Source: a virus. From it: a DNA stretch of 64,000 nucleotides. This document shows positions 24,573 to 32,264 of the stretch, piece after piece. Position 1 is the stretch's first letter, and the number at the start of each line of letters is the position of its first letter. The translations under genes were made by a program, and so were the position numbers. The notes below the pieces were generated by a model that was given only the letters and a program-made list of their open reading frames with translations, had not been told where the DNA came from and ran no database searches. The stretch lies in the IMG/VR virus record IMGVR_UViG_3300019487_000026, positions 1 to 64,000 of that record. One strand, written 5' to 3'.

Positions 24573-25447
24573 ATGACTTTAATTCCCTGTGCTGCATAGC
24601 CAATTGTTGCTTCTTCAAGCACATCATTTTCGGGTGCTTGAAGATGTTTTTCGATGAACGTTCTGTCCTGTGTAAAGATCGGAATGTTGTCATCAGCCAT
24701 AGCACGTGAACCGGACGAAAACATATTCCATTTAGGATCATTGTATACACACGATCCTCGTTTTTTCCATACATCAATATCATTCCAGTTGATGCCCTTT
24801 TGCAACATCAGCATGTCCTGGACTTCACTATTGTTTTTCCCATGCATCTCTTTCTGAGAGAAGAAAAAACGACCCAGCATTTGGACGCTGTTGCGTGATG
24901 CGTCTTGTTGTCGCCAGATGAAGTAATTTACGACTTCCTCTTTGGGGACGTTGTACACACGAGCATCAAACTGAGCATAGTCGCCCCAGTAGTCGAAGCT
25001 GACGATAGCTCTGTTCTGAAATTTTGAATTAAAAGCAACAGTAGCAATACTTGCAGAGATTGAAACAATTTTCTGCACATTTCCACCGAACCACTGTTGT
25101 GTTTCGTGCTTATCCCAATCACGCAACAGTAGAGAGATTTCATCGGATTGTGTGTAAGCAAGCACACAATTCTGAATGTTGTTGAGAAGGACGGCTGCTG
25201 TGTCAACCATCGAGTTGTGCATGATTTCGCTGAACGGACTTTGTTGTAGGCTGGTATCAACAACAAAACGGTCGGCAATCCCCATCAAAGCAGCAGTCTT
25301 TTCCTCATAGGGAACTAAACGCTTGGTAAACGTGTGGAATGCCCGTCCGTCAATACGGATGATCACAGGCGTTCGACGCAAAAGTGCGCCTTGGGTTGTG
25401 GCTTCGTACTCTTTCATACGATCGCCGAGAGTGGTTTTGTCTGTCAT
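24569..25447 (-). CDS. tRNA-His guanylyltransferase-like 3'-5' polymerase (Thg1/TLP)
   Basis: 292 aa. IIRIDGRAFHTFTK and AYTQSDEISLLL carry the metal-binding Asp residues of the Thg1 family, and the intervening HNSMVDTAAVLL region matches too. Family members add nucleotides to tRNA 5' ends, either G-1 of tRNA-His or general 5' repair (TLPs). The window also has a tRNA-His and an RNA ligase, so tRNA repair is a fair guess. AAGGAGGT ribosome site; first gene of the long minus-strand operon. Confidence 0.9.
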   Translation of the reverse strand: MTDKTTLGDRMKEYEATTQGALLRRTPVIIRIDGRAFHTFTKRLVPYEEKTAALMGIADRFVVDTSLQQSPFSEIMHNSMVDTAAVLLNNIQNCVLAYTQSDEISLLLRDWDKHETQQWFGGNVQKIVSISASIATVAFNSKFQNRAIVSFDYWGDYAQFDARVYNVPKEEVVNYFIWRQQDASRNSVQMLGRFFFSQKEMHGKNNSEVQDMLMLQKGINWNDIDVWKKRGSCVYNDPKWNMFSSGSRAMADDNIPIFTQDRTFIEKHLQAPENDVLEEATIGYAAQGIKVI

Positions 25448-25476
25448 GGGTTTACCTCCTTCGAGATAGACAAAAC

Positions 25477-25505
25477 ATTCTCACATGGAACGGGTTGGTT
25501 GTCAA
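25477..25505 (-). promoter_or_regulatory. Sigma70-type promoter of the Thg1-thyA operon
   Basis: TTGACA (25505-25500), 17-base spacer, GAGAAT (25482-25477). Confidence 0.75.
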
Positions 25506-25533
25506 GGGGAAACCCAGTTGGACCCTCAAAGGC

Positions 25534-25540
25534 ATAAATA
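25534..25540 (+). promoter_or_regulatory. T4-like late promoter box
   Basis: ATAAATA followed by CAGGAGG ribosome site and the ATG at 25559. Confidence 0.65.
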
Positions 25541-25558
25541 TCGCAGGAGGAAAACACT

Positions 25559-25912
25559 ATGAGCGACTATGATCCAGAGCATGATTTCGATCGACGAAGC
25601 GATGTAGAAAGCCGTCTTGACGCTCTTGAAATCGCTCGGGCAACCCAAAATCTTCAGCTGAAACAGACGACTGAGGAGCTCAGTACGGGTAAAGTCAAGT
25701 TCCAGACAATTGTTGATGCTCTCCACGATCAGCGAATTGAAATTGAACTACTCAAAACAATGCGAGAAGACATTGTTCAGATCAAAGAATGCGTTACGAA
25801 ACTGAAGACCGCCGAACTTGAACGGAGAGGTGTGTGGAAGGTTGTTGCTGTTGTTTCAGCTGTAATCACCTTCATCGTTCAGGGCTTGATTATGTACTTT
25901 ACGTCGAAGTAA
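25559..25912 (+). CDS. Coiled-coil protein with C-terminal membrane anchor, 117 aa
   Basis: Residues 15-85 are heptad-like coiled coil. Residues about 93-112 (VVAVVSAVITFIVQGLIMYF) form one transmembrane helix, and the last residues are TSK. The shape recalls XhlA-type holin accessory proteins or DUF1515-like phage proteins, without a firm match. Late box and strong ribosome site suggest late expression. Ends convergently overlapping PhoH by 14 bases. Confidence 0.7.
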   Translation: MSDYDPEHDFDRRSDVESRLDALEIARATQNLQLKQTTEELSTGKVKFQTIVDALHDQRIEIELLKTMREDIVQIKECVTKLKTAELERRGVWKVVAVVSAVITFIVQGLIMYFTSK

Positions 25913-26672
25913 TCTCTTCACACGCTACGATCCAATTCTTAACAAAATCGCTTCGAACGATGTCGTGATGTGTGAAGTGAATCACACTGAATTCTGGCAT
26001 GCGTGAAACTACCTTGATATAATCTTCCATTCCGCTTGTATCGAGTTTGCTTTTTCGAAGATCTGTCTGTGGCAAGTCGCCTACAAAGATCATTCGAGAG
26101 TGAACACCCAACCGCGTCATAATTGAATTGATTTCGTGGAAGTTCATGTTCTGACCTTCGTCGACGATCACAATAGAGTGATCCCAAGTCAAACCACGAA
26201 TGAAGGATGTCGTACAGAACACGACTCGTCCACCTGCCTTCATATCCTCGTAGGACGATTGACGGCCTAGAAAATCCGCAAACATCTCTTGGTACGGAAG
26301 CTCATATAACATGGACTTTTCTTCAAGTGTACCGGGTAGGAAGCCTTGATCTCGTGTCGGAACAGCTGATCGAACAATGATGATTTGATCGATTGGGCTA
26401 TCCTCACGGAGGAGTTCGTTTAGGGCCAGATAGATGGCGATGTAGGTCTTACCGGTTCCAGCAGAGCCGTGGGCACAAATGTGTTTGCCGGCGAGAAAAT
26501 CGTGAAAGAATTCGTTTTGTGTAGGTGTTAGTGGTTTAATGTGTCTCAAATCGTGCTTACTCCATTTCTTGCGATGAGGTCCATCTTCTATAGCTTTTCC
26601 ATTAAGAATAAGTGCGCGGGACAATTCCGCGATCCGTTCATTCCGGACGGATTTTCGGCTTCTTTTGGACAT
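25899..26672 (-). CDS. phoH: PhoH-like ATPase
   Basis: 257 aa from the ATG at 26672 (GGAGG site). Walker A is GSAGTGKTYIA and Walker B IVIVDEGQNM, with the QTDLRK sensor-like segment after GDLPQ. Common in large phages. The function in infection is not settled; host PhoH proteins are linked to RNA metabolism and phosphate starvation. A TATAAATA box lies 92 bases upstream. Confidence 0.9.
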   Translation of the reverse strand: MSKRSRKSVRNERIAELSRALILNGKAIEDGPHRKKWSKHDLRHIKPLTPTQNEFFHDFLAGKHICAHGSAGTGKTYIAIYLALNELLREDSPIDQIIIVRSAVPTRDQGFLPGTLEEKSMLYELPYQEMFADFLGRQSSYEDMKAGGRVVFCTTSFIRGLTWDHSIVIVDEGQNMNFHEINSIMTRLGVHSRMIFVGDLPQTDLRKSKLDTSGMEDYIKVVSRMPEFSVIHFTHHDIVRSDFVKNWIVACEEITST

Positions 26673-26763
26673 AGTGAGCCTCCTTGGTAAGAAAGATACG
26701 GCGGGTTTACAGCAGGATGGAACTGCAGAAAAAACTTTGAACAAGTGCAATCAGTCATGTTTG

Positions 26764-26771
26764 TATTTATA
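26764..26771 (-). promoter_or_regulatory. Late-type promoter box before phoH
   Basis: TATAAATA on the minus strand, upstream of the phoH start. Just before it is an inverted repeat AGGGAAA / TTTCCCT with a T run that may terminate the rhodanese transcript. Confidence 0.55.
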
Positions 26772-26812
26772 ATTCGCAGGGAAAAAGTCCCCTTTCCCTT
26801 TGTAAACAATGC

Positions 26813-27112
26813 TCACTTGTTCCAGTTGTCTTTTGCTCCCAAGGAATAAATATTACCAAAGCCAAGCTGAACAGCATAGTTCAGTGCAGCTCGTAAGTCT
26901 TCGTCGTCGTTTGTGTCGGCGAAAAAAATCAGTTGTGTGTTTTTGGGATGTTTTAGGAGAGACGAAATTTGTCGGAGCGAGATATTGATCGCACCCGGCA
27001 ACGTGCCATCTCGAAACGAGGTCGGTGGACGAACGTCAATAAGAAGCCCACCTTTCTTTTCGATGAGCTTCTTTGCCTTCATTCCATTAATTTTTTGTCC
27101 AACAAACATCAA
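26813..27112 (-). CDS. Rhodanese-fold protein lacking the catalytic Cys
   Basis: 99 aa. GGLLIDVRPPTSFRDGTLPGAINISL is the rhodanese CH2A-like motif, but the active loop reads FFADTNDDED with no Cys. So it is unlikely to transfer sulfur and may act as a binding module. Overlaps the MazG-like stop by four bases. Confidence 0.8.
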   Translation of the reverse strand: MMFVGQKINGMKAKKLIEKKGGLLIDVRPPTSFRDGTLPGAINISLRQISSLLKHPKNTQLIFFADTNDDEDLRAALNYAVQLGFGNIYSLGAKDNWNK

Positions 27113-27750
27113 TAGTCCAAATTGTCATGGGGAAAATCGGTCCCCCCAAATGCATAGCTTTCTTCAACCTTTGCTCTAGCATCACCACCCTCTAGGATTT
27201 TTCTTTCGGCATCAACATTTCGGTCAATTGTAGCTGTCGCATTGAATTGACGACCTTTGTTGCGAGCACGAAGCTTTGCTTGATTTGTTTCTAGGATTTG
27301 TTCCCACGATACACCAAGCGTATCGACCATGATAGCTTGATACCAGGCGAGATCACCAAGTTCTTCTTGGAGATTGACTGGGTCCATTTGGGGCCATGAC
27401 TGTAGTTGTTTATGCATTACGTTAAGAAGCTCTGTGGCCTCTGTTGCGATGCCGATGATTGCGTGAAACAAGCGAGGATCAATAGGTTGCTTATAGTCTT
27501 CATTGCGGAGGGGCCGATATTCACCAGCACTGAGACGATTTGCATTTTCTGCGAGCAGCCCAACTTCATGATTCCATTTTTCAGGTGCAACAGGCTTTCC
27601 GTAGAAAACATTCTTTTTGACCATGTCAAGCAGATTTCCGGCGGAAATCATTGCTCCAAGAACTCGTGAGAGAATTACAGGATCGGCTTGAACTGCATCA
27701 ATGCGACTTTCGGTTTCAATCGCACCTTGAACGTATTCTTGTAGATTCAT
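27109..27750 (-). CDS. MazG-like nucleoside triphosphate pyrophosphohydrolase
   Basis: 213 aa. GIATEATELL followed by NLQEELGDLAWYQAIMVDTLG is the EExxE / ExxD metal-binding pattern of all-alpha NTP-PPases. Such phage enzymes hydrolyse (d)NTPs or possibly alarmones. The C-terminal 50 residues are hydrophilic and variable. Confidence 0.82.
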   Translation of the reverse strand: MNLQEYVQGAIETESRIDAVQADPVILSRVLGAMISAGNLLDMVKKNVFYGKPVAPEKWNHEVGLLAENANRLSAGEYRPLRNEDYKQPIDPRLFHAIIGIATEATELLNVMHKQLQSWPQMDPVNLQEELGDLAWYQAIMVDTLGVSWEQILETNQAKLRARNKGRQFNATATIDRNVDAERKILEGGDARAKVEESYAFGGTDFPHDNLDY

Positions 27751-27777
27751 TTTTATTGTTCTCCTTGGTTGTTCAAC

Positions 27778-27806
27778 ATTATAAGTTGTTCAAGCAAGGT
27801 TCACAA
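27778..27806 (-). promoter_or_regulatory. Sigma70-type promoter of the MazG-rhodanese pair
   Basis: TTGTGA (27806-27801), 17-base spacer, TATAAT (27783-27778), followed by an AAGGAG ribosome site. Confidence 0.75.
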
Positions 27807-27823
27807 CTTGAGCCATTTATCTT

Positions 27824-27925
27824 TGGAGCGGATACCGAGAGTCGAACTCGGGACTGGACCTTATTATAAGCACTTTGTCAAATGCTCATAGGCAAGGTTC
27901 CGTTTTACCACTAAACTATATCCGC
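27824..27925 (-). tRNA. tRNA-Gly(GCC) with a 28-nt hairpin insert in the anticodon loop
   Basis: Acceptor stem GCGGATA / TATCCGC is perfect, followed by T and encoded CCA. D-stem GTTT/AAAC; T-arm CCGAG-TTCGACT-CTCGG. The anticodon arm reads GAACC-TTGCC, then 28 extra bases (27863-27890), then AA-GGTCC. Without the insert it is a 74-nt tRNA-Gly(GCC) with one mismatch in the anticodon stem. The insert lies between positions 36 and 37 and can itself fold as ATGAGCA / TGCTTAT. An ordinary tRNA-Gly(GCC) is present at 63780. Confidence 0.75.
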
Positions 27926-27950
27926 CTAGTATGTTTCGAAAGAGGTTTGC

Positions 27951-27979
27951 AGTATTTACGATCTAACGTATAATGTCAA
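27951..27979 (-). promoter_or_regulatory. Sigma70-type promoter before the tRNA-Gly
   Basis: TTGACA (27979-27974), 17-base spacer, AATACT (27956-27951), with the tRNA starting 26 bases further on. Confidence 0.6.
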
Positions 27980-27987
27980 CGGGATAC

Positions 27988-27994
27988 ATAAATA
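27988..27994 (+). promoter_or_regulatory. T4-like late promoter box
   Basis: ATAAATA 20 bases before the ATG at 28014, with AAAAGGA as ribosome site. Confidence 0.6.
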
Positions 27995-28013
27995 TGGGTC
28001 AAAAGGACCAAAC

Positions 28014-28766
28014 ATGCGGTATCGAACGATTTGGTTGAGCGACATACATCTCGGCACTCGCGGCTGCCAAACAGAACAGCTTCTCGATTTCCTGAAGAGC
28101 AACGAAAGCGAATACCTCTTCCTTGTTGGTGATATAATTGATTTCTGGTCGCTAAAAAGAGTCCCATACTGGCCAAGGTCGCACAATACAATTGTTCAAA
28201 AAATTCTCCGTAAAGCTCGCAATGGTACCTCGGTGATTTTCATTCCAGGCAACCACGATGAAATTCTTCGAAACTATTTGAATCACTCTTTCGGCGACAT
28301 TCGATTATTTGAAGAATACACACACGTGCTGGCTAATGGAATGAAGGTACATTGTTTGCACGGCGATATCTTTGATATCATCACAAAATATCATAAGTGG
28401 GTGGCCGTTCTTGGTGATGTTGCCTACGATTTTCTTTTGTGGCTAAATCGCAACTTTAATTGGTTCCGAAAAAAGCTCGGAATGGGCTACTGGTCGATTT
28501 CGGCCGCAATCAAACTTGCCGTCAAGCAAGCTGTGAGCTACATTAGTGATTTTGAAAACAGTGTGATTGAGTATGCAGAGATCAACAACGTTGAGGCGAT
28601 CCTGTGTGGTCATATTCATCACGCTGAAATCCGACAAAGTGGAAAAGTTTTATACATTAACACAGGCGACTGGGTCGAGAGTTGTACGGCAATTGTCGAA
28701 CACTTTGATGGTCGTTTAGAACTAATACGGTGGACAGATGAAGCAAAAGATATTGATAATAACTGA
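28014..28766 (+). CDS. Metallophosphoesterase, UDP-2,3-diacylglucosamine hydrolase-like
   Basis: 250 aa. WLSDIHLGTRG, VGDIIDFW, PGNHDE, CLHGDIFD and CGHIHHAE are the full motif set. The GDIIDFW pattern is typical of LpxH-like envelope enzymes, which act in lipid A synthesis. The next gene is a glycosyltransferase overlapping by 29 bases. In bacteria the same pair is common, so this looks like a host-derived envelope module. Exact substrate unproven. Confidence 0.83.
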   Translation: MRYRTIWLSDIHLGTRGCQTEQLLDFLKSNESEYLFLVGDIIDFWSLKRVPYWPRSHNTIVQKILRKARNGTSVIFIPGNHDEILRNYLNHSFGDIRLFEEYTHVLANGMKVHCLHGDIFDIITKYHKWVAVLGDVAYDFLLWLNRNFNWFRKKLGMGYWSISAAIKLAVKQAVSYISDFENSVIEYAEINNVEAILCGHIHHAEIRQSGKVLYINTGDWVESCTAIVEHFDGRLELIRWTDEAKDIDNN

Positions 28767-29742
28767 TGCGTGGGAGCCACAGGTCAATGGTGTTGTTCGA
28801 ACACTAAAGACAACAGTTCAACATCTAATTGAAAAAGACTATGATGTTTTTGTGATTCATCCTCAGATGTTCTGTAGTGTTCCGCTGCCGGGCTATAACG
28901 AAATTCGTTTATCACTCTTTCCTCGTCGAAGAGTCGGGAAACTGATCAAAGAATTTTGTCCGGATTATATCCACATTTCAACGGAAGGTCCTCTTGGTTG
29001 GGCTGCACGCAACTATTGCGTGAAGCATAAACTCGGCTTCTCAACCGCATATCACACAATGTTTCCAGAGTACGTTAACATTCGGTGGGGCCTACCAGCA
29101 TCATGGGGCTACAGTGTTGTTCGTAAATTTCACAAGCCGGCGGGGCGAGTGATGGTTGCCACACAAGCATTGAAAGAACAACTTCAGCTTCATAGTTTCA
29201 AGAACTCATTTGGGGAGTGGACTCGGGGCGTCGATCATGAAATGTTCCACCCAAAACGTCGAACGGCGAGTGCTCGACCGTATGCTCTATATGTTGGTCG
29301 TGTGTCTCACGAAAAGAATCTCGAAGCATTTCTCTCGTTAGATCTTCCCGATCTCGACAAGATTGTTATTGGCAAGGGACCACATCTTGAAGCGTTGCGA
29401 GCGCGGTTTCCCAAGACGTTCTTTATTGGTGAGCGAAAAGGTGAGGAGCTTGCAACGTACTATGCGTCAGCAGAAGTATTTGTGTTTCCAAGCAAAACAG
29501 ACACGTTTGGTCTTGTTATGATTGAATCGCTTGCTTCCGGAACACCTGTAGCTGCTTATGATGTAGCTAATACGAGGGCAATTCTGTATAAAACAACTGG
29601 AGCATGCGAAGAGGATCTTGGCGTAGCGATTACCAATGCTCGAAAGCTATCCAGAAATATGTGTAGGCTTGCAGGAACTACGTTGACGTGGCAACGTGCA
29701 ACGGGGCAGTTTTTGGCGAACTTGGTTCCTGCCTATCCGTAA
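28738..29742 (+). CDS. GT4-family glycosyltransferase
   Basis: 334 aa. N-terminal WEPQVNGVVRTL and ISTEGPLGWAAR, C-terminal YVGRVSHEKNLEAF, IGKGPHL and VFPSKTDTFGLVMIESLASGTPV (EX7E-like donor site). This matches GDP-mannose-type alpha-glycosyltransferases. It may modify host surface sugars to block superinfection or decorate phage structures; both are inference. The 3' end overlaps the convergent deformylase gene by 65 bases. Confidence 0.85.
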   Translation: MKQKILIITDAWEPQVNGVVRTLKTTVQHLIEKDYDVFVIHPQMFCSVPLPGYNEIRLSLFPRRRVGKLIKEFCPDYIHISTEGPLGWAARNYCVKHKLGFSTAYHTMFPEYVNIRWGLPASWGYSVVRKFHKPAGRVMVATQALKEQLQLHSFKNSFGEWTRGVDHEMFHPKRRTASARPYALYVGRVSHEKNLEAFLSLDLPDLDKIVIGKGPHLEALRARFPKTFFIGERKGEELATYYASAEVFVFPSKTDTFGLVMIESLASGTPVAAYDVANTRAILYKTTGACEEDLGVAITNARKLSRNMCRLAGTTLTWQRATGQFLANLVPAYP

Positions 29743-30151
29743 ACAAAATTCCGTCGAGATGGTCAATCTCGTGTTGAATACAAGCGGCATCAAGACCCTT
29801 GAGAAATGTTGTGTGTTCTTCGCCCGACGATTCAAAAAATTTCACCCGAACCTCTTGAGCTCGTCTCACGTAGCAAAATTTACCAGGGGATGAAAGACAA
29901 CCTTCGTAAGACAGTTGCTCACCAATCCGCTCGAGAATTTCAGGATTGACAAGAACGTATGGCCACTCAGCCGTTACGATAAGTCGAATTGATTTACCAA
30001 CTTGTGGCGCTGCCAGTCCGATGCCATTATGCATGTACATTGTTGTGGCCATGTCAACTGCAAGATTCCATAGCTCGTCGTCGAACTCCGTCACAGGTTG
30101 TGCGACAAGACGGAGGATCGGATCAGTGTCAGGGAGCAAGGCTTCAATCAC
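29678..30151 (-). CDS. def: Peptide deformylase
   Basis: 157 aa with all three motifs: GIGLAAPQ, EGCLS and QHEIDHLDG. Removes the formyl group from new proteins using a metal held by Cys and two His. Phage deformylases are known mainly from marine phages. Fits with the initiator-like tRNA at 40394 and other translation genes here. Overlaps its upstream gene by eight bases. Confidence 0.93.
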   Translation of the reverse strand: MIEALLPDTDPILRLVAQPVTEFDDELWNLAVDMATTMYMHNGIGLAAPQVGKSIRLIVTAEWPYVLVNPEILERIGEQLSYEGCLSSPGKFCYVRRAQEVRVKFFESSGEEHTTFLKGLDAACIQHEIDHLDGILFTDRQEPSSPKTAPLHVATST

Positions 30152-30359
30152 GGGGAGCGATTTTGAAAGGTGGGAGTTGTGACATCAATTTGTTGAATTC
30201 TTCATGAACACCGAGCATCTGAGCCAATTCAACAACGATAAGGACATTTTTCATATCGTCCTCGGCGTTCCCACAACGTTTGAAGTCACGAAGTAAAATC
30301 AAAGCAAGGGCGAGTTGTTCTCGCCCTGCTTCGTTCAGATCATTTAACGTCTTTGCCAT
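30144..30359 (-). CDS. Unknown small helical protein, 71 aa
   Basis: All-helical, hydrophobic-amphipathic (REQLALALILLRDF, VLIVVELAQMLG). Four bases downstream of the HNH gene stop and overlapping the deformylase start. No family recognised. Confidence 0.65.
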   Translation of the reverse strand: MAKTLNDLNEAGREQLALALILLRDFKRCGNAEDDMKNVLIVVELAQMLGVHEEFNKLMSQLPPFKIAPRD

Positions 30360-30363
30360 TGAT

Positions 30364-30948
30364 CTAGTGTGGCTTTGGCGGGTTGAGCAGACGTGAAATC
30401 GGCTTGACCTGCTTCAACAAGAATTCCATCTGATCCGCAAGAATGTTGCGATTCATAAGAATCAAGTATTCAGCGCGGTTCGGCGCATACGGCACGTAGA
30501 GCAACTTCATGTGAGCTTCTTCCGGAGTACGGTTGTCCTTCACCTTGTTGCAACCACCACAAGCAGTTACGACGTTTTCCCAACGGTCCTTACCACCACG
30601 CGAGCGCGGCGTCACGTGATCACGTGTCAAGTCTTCGTACTTGAACATGCCACCACAGTACGCACACATCTGATGGTCGCGACGGAAGAGGGCACGGTTG
30701 GTCAGCACTGGCGTGCGGTGAATGTGCGTATCAGCAACTTCACCAGCAACAGCAATGATGGAGTTCAGGTCCATAAACGAACGGTCGCCCGTTAGTCGTG
30801 AACGACCACCGTAGACAGTGTATCCGTCGGTACCGACTGCCCACGCAACGAGATCTTTCGCGTAGTAATACACGGCGTCTTCGTACGTAATCCAACGGCA
30901 TGGATTTCCAGCCTTGTCGAGCTGGAGAATCAGCGGATGTTCAGCCAT
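30364..30948 (-). CDS. HNH endonuclease (McrA/IstB-HNH type)
   Basis: 194 aa from the ATG at 30948, with a strong AGGAGGT site. CAYCGG, TRDHVTPRSRGGKDRWENVV and CGGCNKVKDNRTP form a four-Cys zinc-supported HNH core. Phage HNH proteins of this kind may assist packaging or act as homing enzymes. Promoter upstream at 30998-31026. Confidence 0.85.
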   Translation of the reverse strand: MAEHPLILQLDKAGNPCRWITYEDAVYYYAKDLVAWAVGTDGYTVYGGRSRLTGDRSFMDLNSIIAVAGEVADTHIHRTPVLTNRALFRRDHQMCAYCGGMFKYEDLTRDHVTPRSRGGKDRWENVVTACGGCNKVKDNRTPEEAHMKLLYVPYAPNRAEYLILMNRNILADQMEFLLKQVKPISRLLNPPKPH

Positions 30949-30997
30949 AATACACCTCCTCACTTGTTTCACAAGTATTTACGTGTGAATCTGTGGA

Positions 30998-31026
30998 ACT
31001 GTACACAGAATATGTAATAAGGTCAA
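30998..31026 (-). promoter_or_regulatory. Sigma70-type promoter of the HNH-deformylase operon
   Basis: TTGACC (31026-31021), 17-base spacer, TACAGT (31003-30998). Confidence 0.75.
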
Positions 31027-31346
31027 CTAATTGTCTCTTCATTTTCTTTCTCCTGTAAAAGCTTGAATTTCCGAAGTGGTTTACGTTGTTGATCATACAA
31101 AGGCTGTGTGGCAATTGCCGTATTGCCTGTGTCATAATCTGGTTCGAAAAACAATTCAAATTCAATTCCATGTCGTCCAAGATATTGTGCAACATTCATT
31201 AGGTGGTGCTGATCCTTCACACCACACAGCACAATGTGCAATGGTTGTTCGGGTTTTTCGAATCGAAAGCTCGCTTCACTTGCTGCATGAGAAGCTTGCA
31301 CGATTTGTTGTGGGTGCGACAAATCTTCTCGGACGAAAATATACAT
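31023..31346 (-). CDS. PTH2-like protein (peptidyl-tRNA hydrolase 2 fold), 107 aa
   Basis: YIFVREDLSHPQQIVQASHAASEA matches the PTH2 start (RxDL...AQ..HA), and the end GIEFELFFEPDYDTGNTAIATQPL resembles the D.G.T....T region. PTH2 releases peptidyl-tRNA in archaea and eukaryotes; phage and bacterial relatives are of unknown function. Catalytic detail cannot be judged here. Confidence 0.65.
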   Translation of the reverse strand: MYIFVREDLSHPQQIVQASHAASEASFRFEKPEQPLHIVLCGVKDQHHLMNVAQYLGRHGIEFELFFEPDYDTGNTAIATQPLYDQQRKPLRKFKLLQEKENEETIS

Positions 31347-31360
31347 ATATGGAATCTAGC

Positions 31361-31741
31361 TCATTTGTGTGCCTCCAAAACTGTAAGGATGTTTGTCCAA
31401 TGTTCTTCGGTGAGTGTTTCACCATAGCGCATGCAGAACGGAACCGCCCAGCCATACTTCTGGCCTGACCTTTCGTGATGCTCACGCTGTGTTTTGCGAT
31501 GTTTGATGTTGAATTTGAGATTGTTTACTGCGTACTCAAACGTACGCCATGGATTTTTATTGTAGTGGCTGTTGATTTTCTTTTCGTTCACGAATGGCGA
31601 AAACCCGCAACGTAAATCACGGCCTCGAATCAGATTGTAAAGAACGTGATCTTGCGTCGTGGCGATCTTACCACGCGAAAGTTGGCGGAATGCTTCTTGG
31701 TACTGCTTAAATTGCTGTTTGTCAGGAATGACGTAATTCAT
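31361..31741 (-). CDS. Unknown protein, 126 aa
   Basis: Basic, with a central HYNKNPWRTFEYAVNNLKFNIKHRK segment that could bind nucleic acid. TAGGAG ribosome site. Preceded by a promoter, a 13-codon leader frame and a hairpin (31818-31833 region). No family recognised. Confidence 0.65.
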   Translation of the reverse strand: MNYVIPDKQQFKQYQEAFRQLSRGKIATTQDHVLYNLIRGRDLRCGFSPFVNEKKINSHYNKNPWRTFEYAVNNLKFNIKHRKTQREHHERSGQKYGWAVPFCMRYGETLTEEHWTNILTVLEAHK

Positions 31742-31813
31742 TTTGTAAACTCCTAGTCAATGGTTAAAGGTAAAAACCGCGGAAAATGCCGACTAGGGCG
31801 TTTACGGAGGGAT

Positions 31814-31833
31814 CCTAGGTCTACAAACCTAGG
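31814..31833 (-). promoter_or_regulatory. Leader hairpin CCTAGG / CCTAGG
   Basis: CCTAGG repeated as an inverted pair around an 8-base loop, in the leader of the 31361 gene and downstream of the 13-codon frame. Could be an attenuator or processing site; no T run follows. Confidence 0.4.
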
Positions 31834-31846
31834 TGAACGGGCGAAT

Positions 31847-31888
31847 CTACCCGCGTTTGACTGGCTGAATCATTGTTTCTTTAGTCAT
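31847..31888 (-). CDS. Possible 13-codon leader peptide
   Basis: ATG with an AAAGGAA ribosome site encodes MTKETMIQPVKRG and ends in TAG. It lies between a good promoter and the hairpin. Too short to confirm without expression data. Confidence 0.4.
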   Translation of the reverse strand: MTKETMIQPVKRG

Positions 31889-31909
31889 GTGAAAATTCCT
31901 TTCGACGAA

Positions 31910-31938
31910 AGTATATATGTCTTGTCCCTCTTTGTCAA
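31910..31938 (-). promoter_or_regulatory. Sigma70-type promoter, near consensus
   Basis: TTGACA (31938-31933), 17-base spacer, TATACT (31915-31910). Drives the minus-strand 31361 gene through a leader. Confidence 0.8.
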
Positions 31939-31946
31939 CGAGGCCG

Positions 31947-31953
31947 ATAAATA
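31947..31953 (+). promoter_or_regulatory. Late promoter box five bases before a start codon
   Basis: ATAAATA-TCTAC-ATG. If transcription begins at the usual T4 late distance, the mRNA would be leaderless. The same spacing occurs at 60476 and 62738. Confidence 0.55.
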
Positions 31954-31958
31954 TCTAC

Positions 31959-32264
31959 ATGAAACTCAACGAGATTACCCGCCGCGCCTTCTTGGGCGCC
32001 ATTCTAGGAACCGCTGCAACAGTCGCAATGGGGCAGCCTCATCGTCCGTATGACCCGAACAACGATCCTTGGGATAAGCTTCATCAAGGTATGACATACG
32101 GAGAAGTTCACGCGTTGCTTGGTGAGCCGACCCGCATAAAAACATGGGGTGAAATAACGAACTGGGAATACGGGATGGCAACAGTTCGATTCTGGAAAGG
32201 CAAACTGACCGATTGGTCTTATCCTGGTGCTAAAAAGAATCGGGGTCCGTCGCATCCGAAGTAA
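31959..32264 (+). CDS. Exported SmpA/OmlA-like small protein with twin-arginine signal
   Basis: 101 aa. N-terminus ITRRAFLGAILGTAATVAMG is a plausible Tat signal (RR followed by FLG and a hydrophobic core). The mature part, GMTYGEVHALLGEPTRIKTWGEITNWEYG, resembles the SmpA/OmlA (BamE-like) fold, with the GMT..EV..LLG.P pattern. Phage role unknown; it may act on the outer membrane. Very short leader (see box at 31947). Confidence 0.7.
   Translation: MKLNEITRRAFLGAILGTAATVAMGQPHRPYDPNNDPWDKLHQGMTYGEVHALLGEPTRIKTWGEITNWEYGMATVRFWKGKLTDWSYPGAKKNRGPSHPK

Noticed and set aside
27824-27925. Reading the hairpin of the odd tRNA as a Val(GAC) anticodon arm
   Set aside because: The stem around TTGACAA does not pair as a 5+7+5 arm, whereas the Gly(GCC) reading pairs once the insert is removed.
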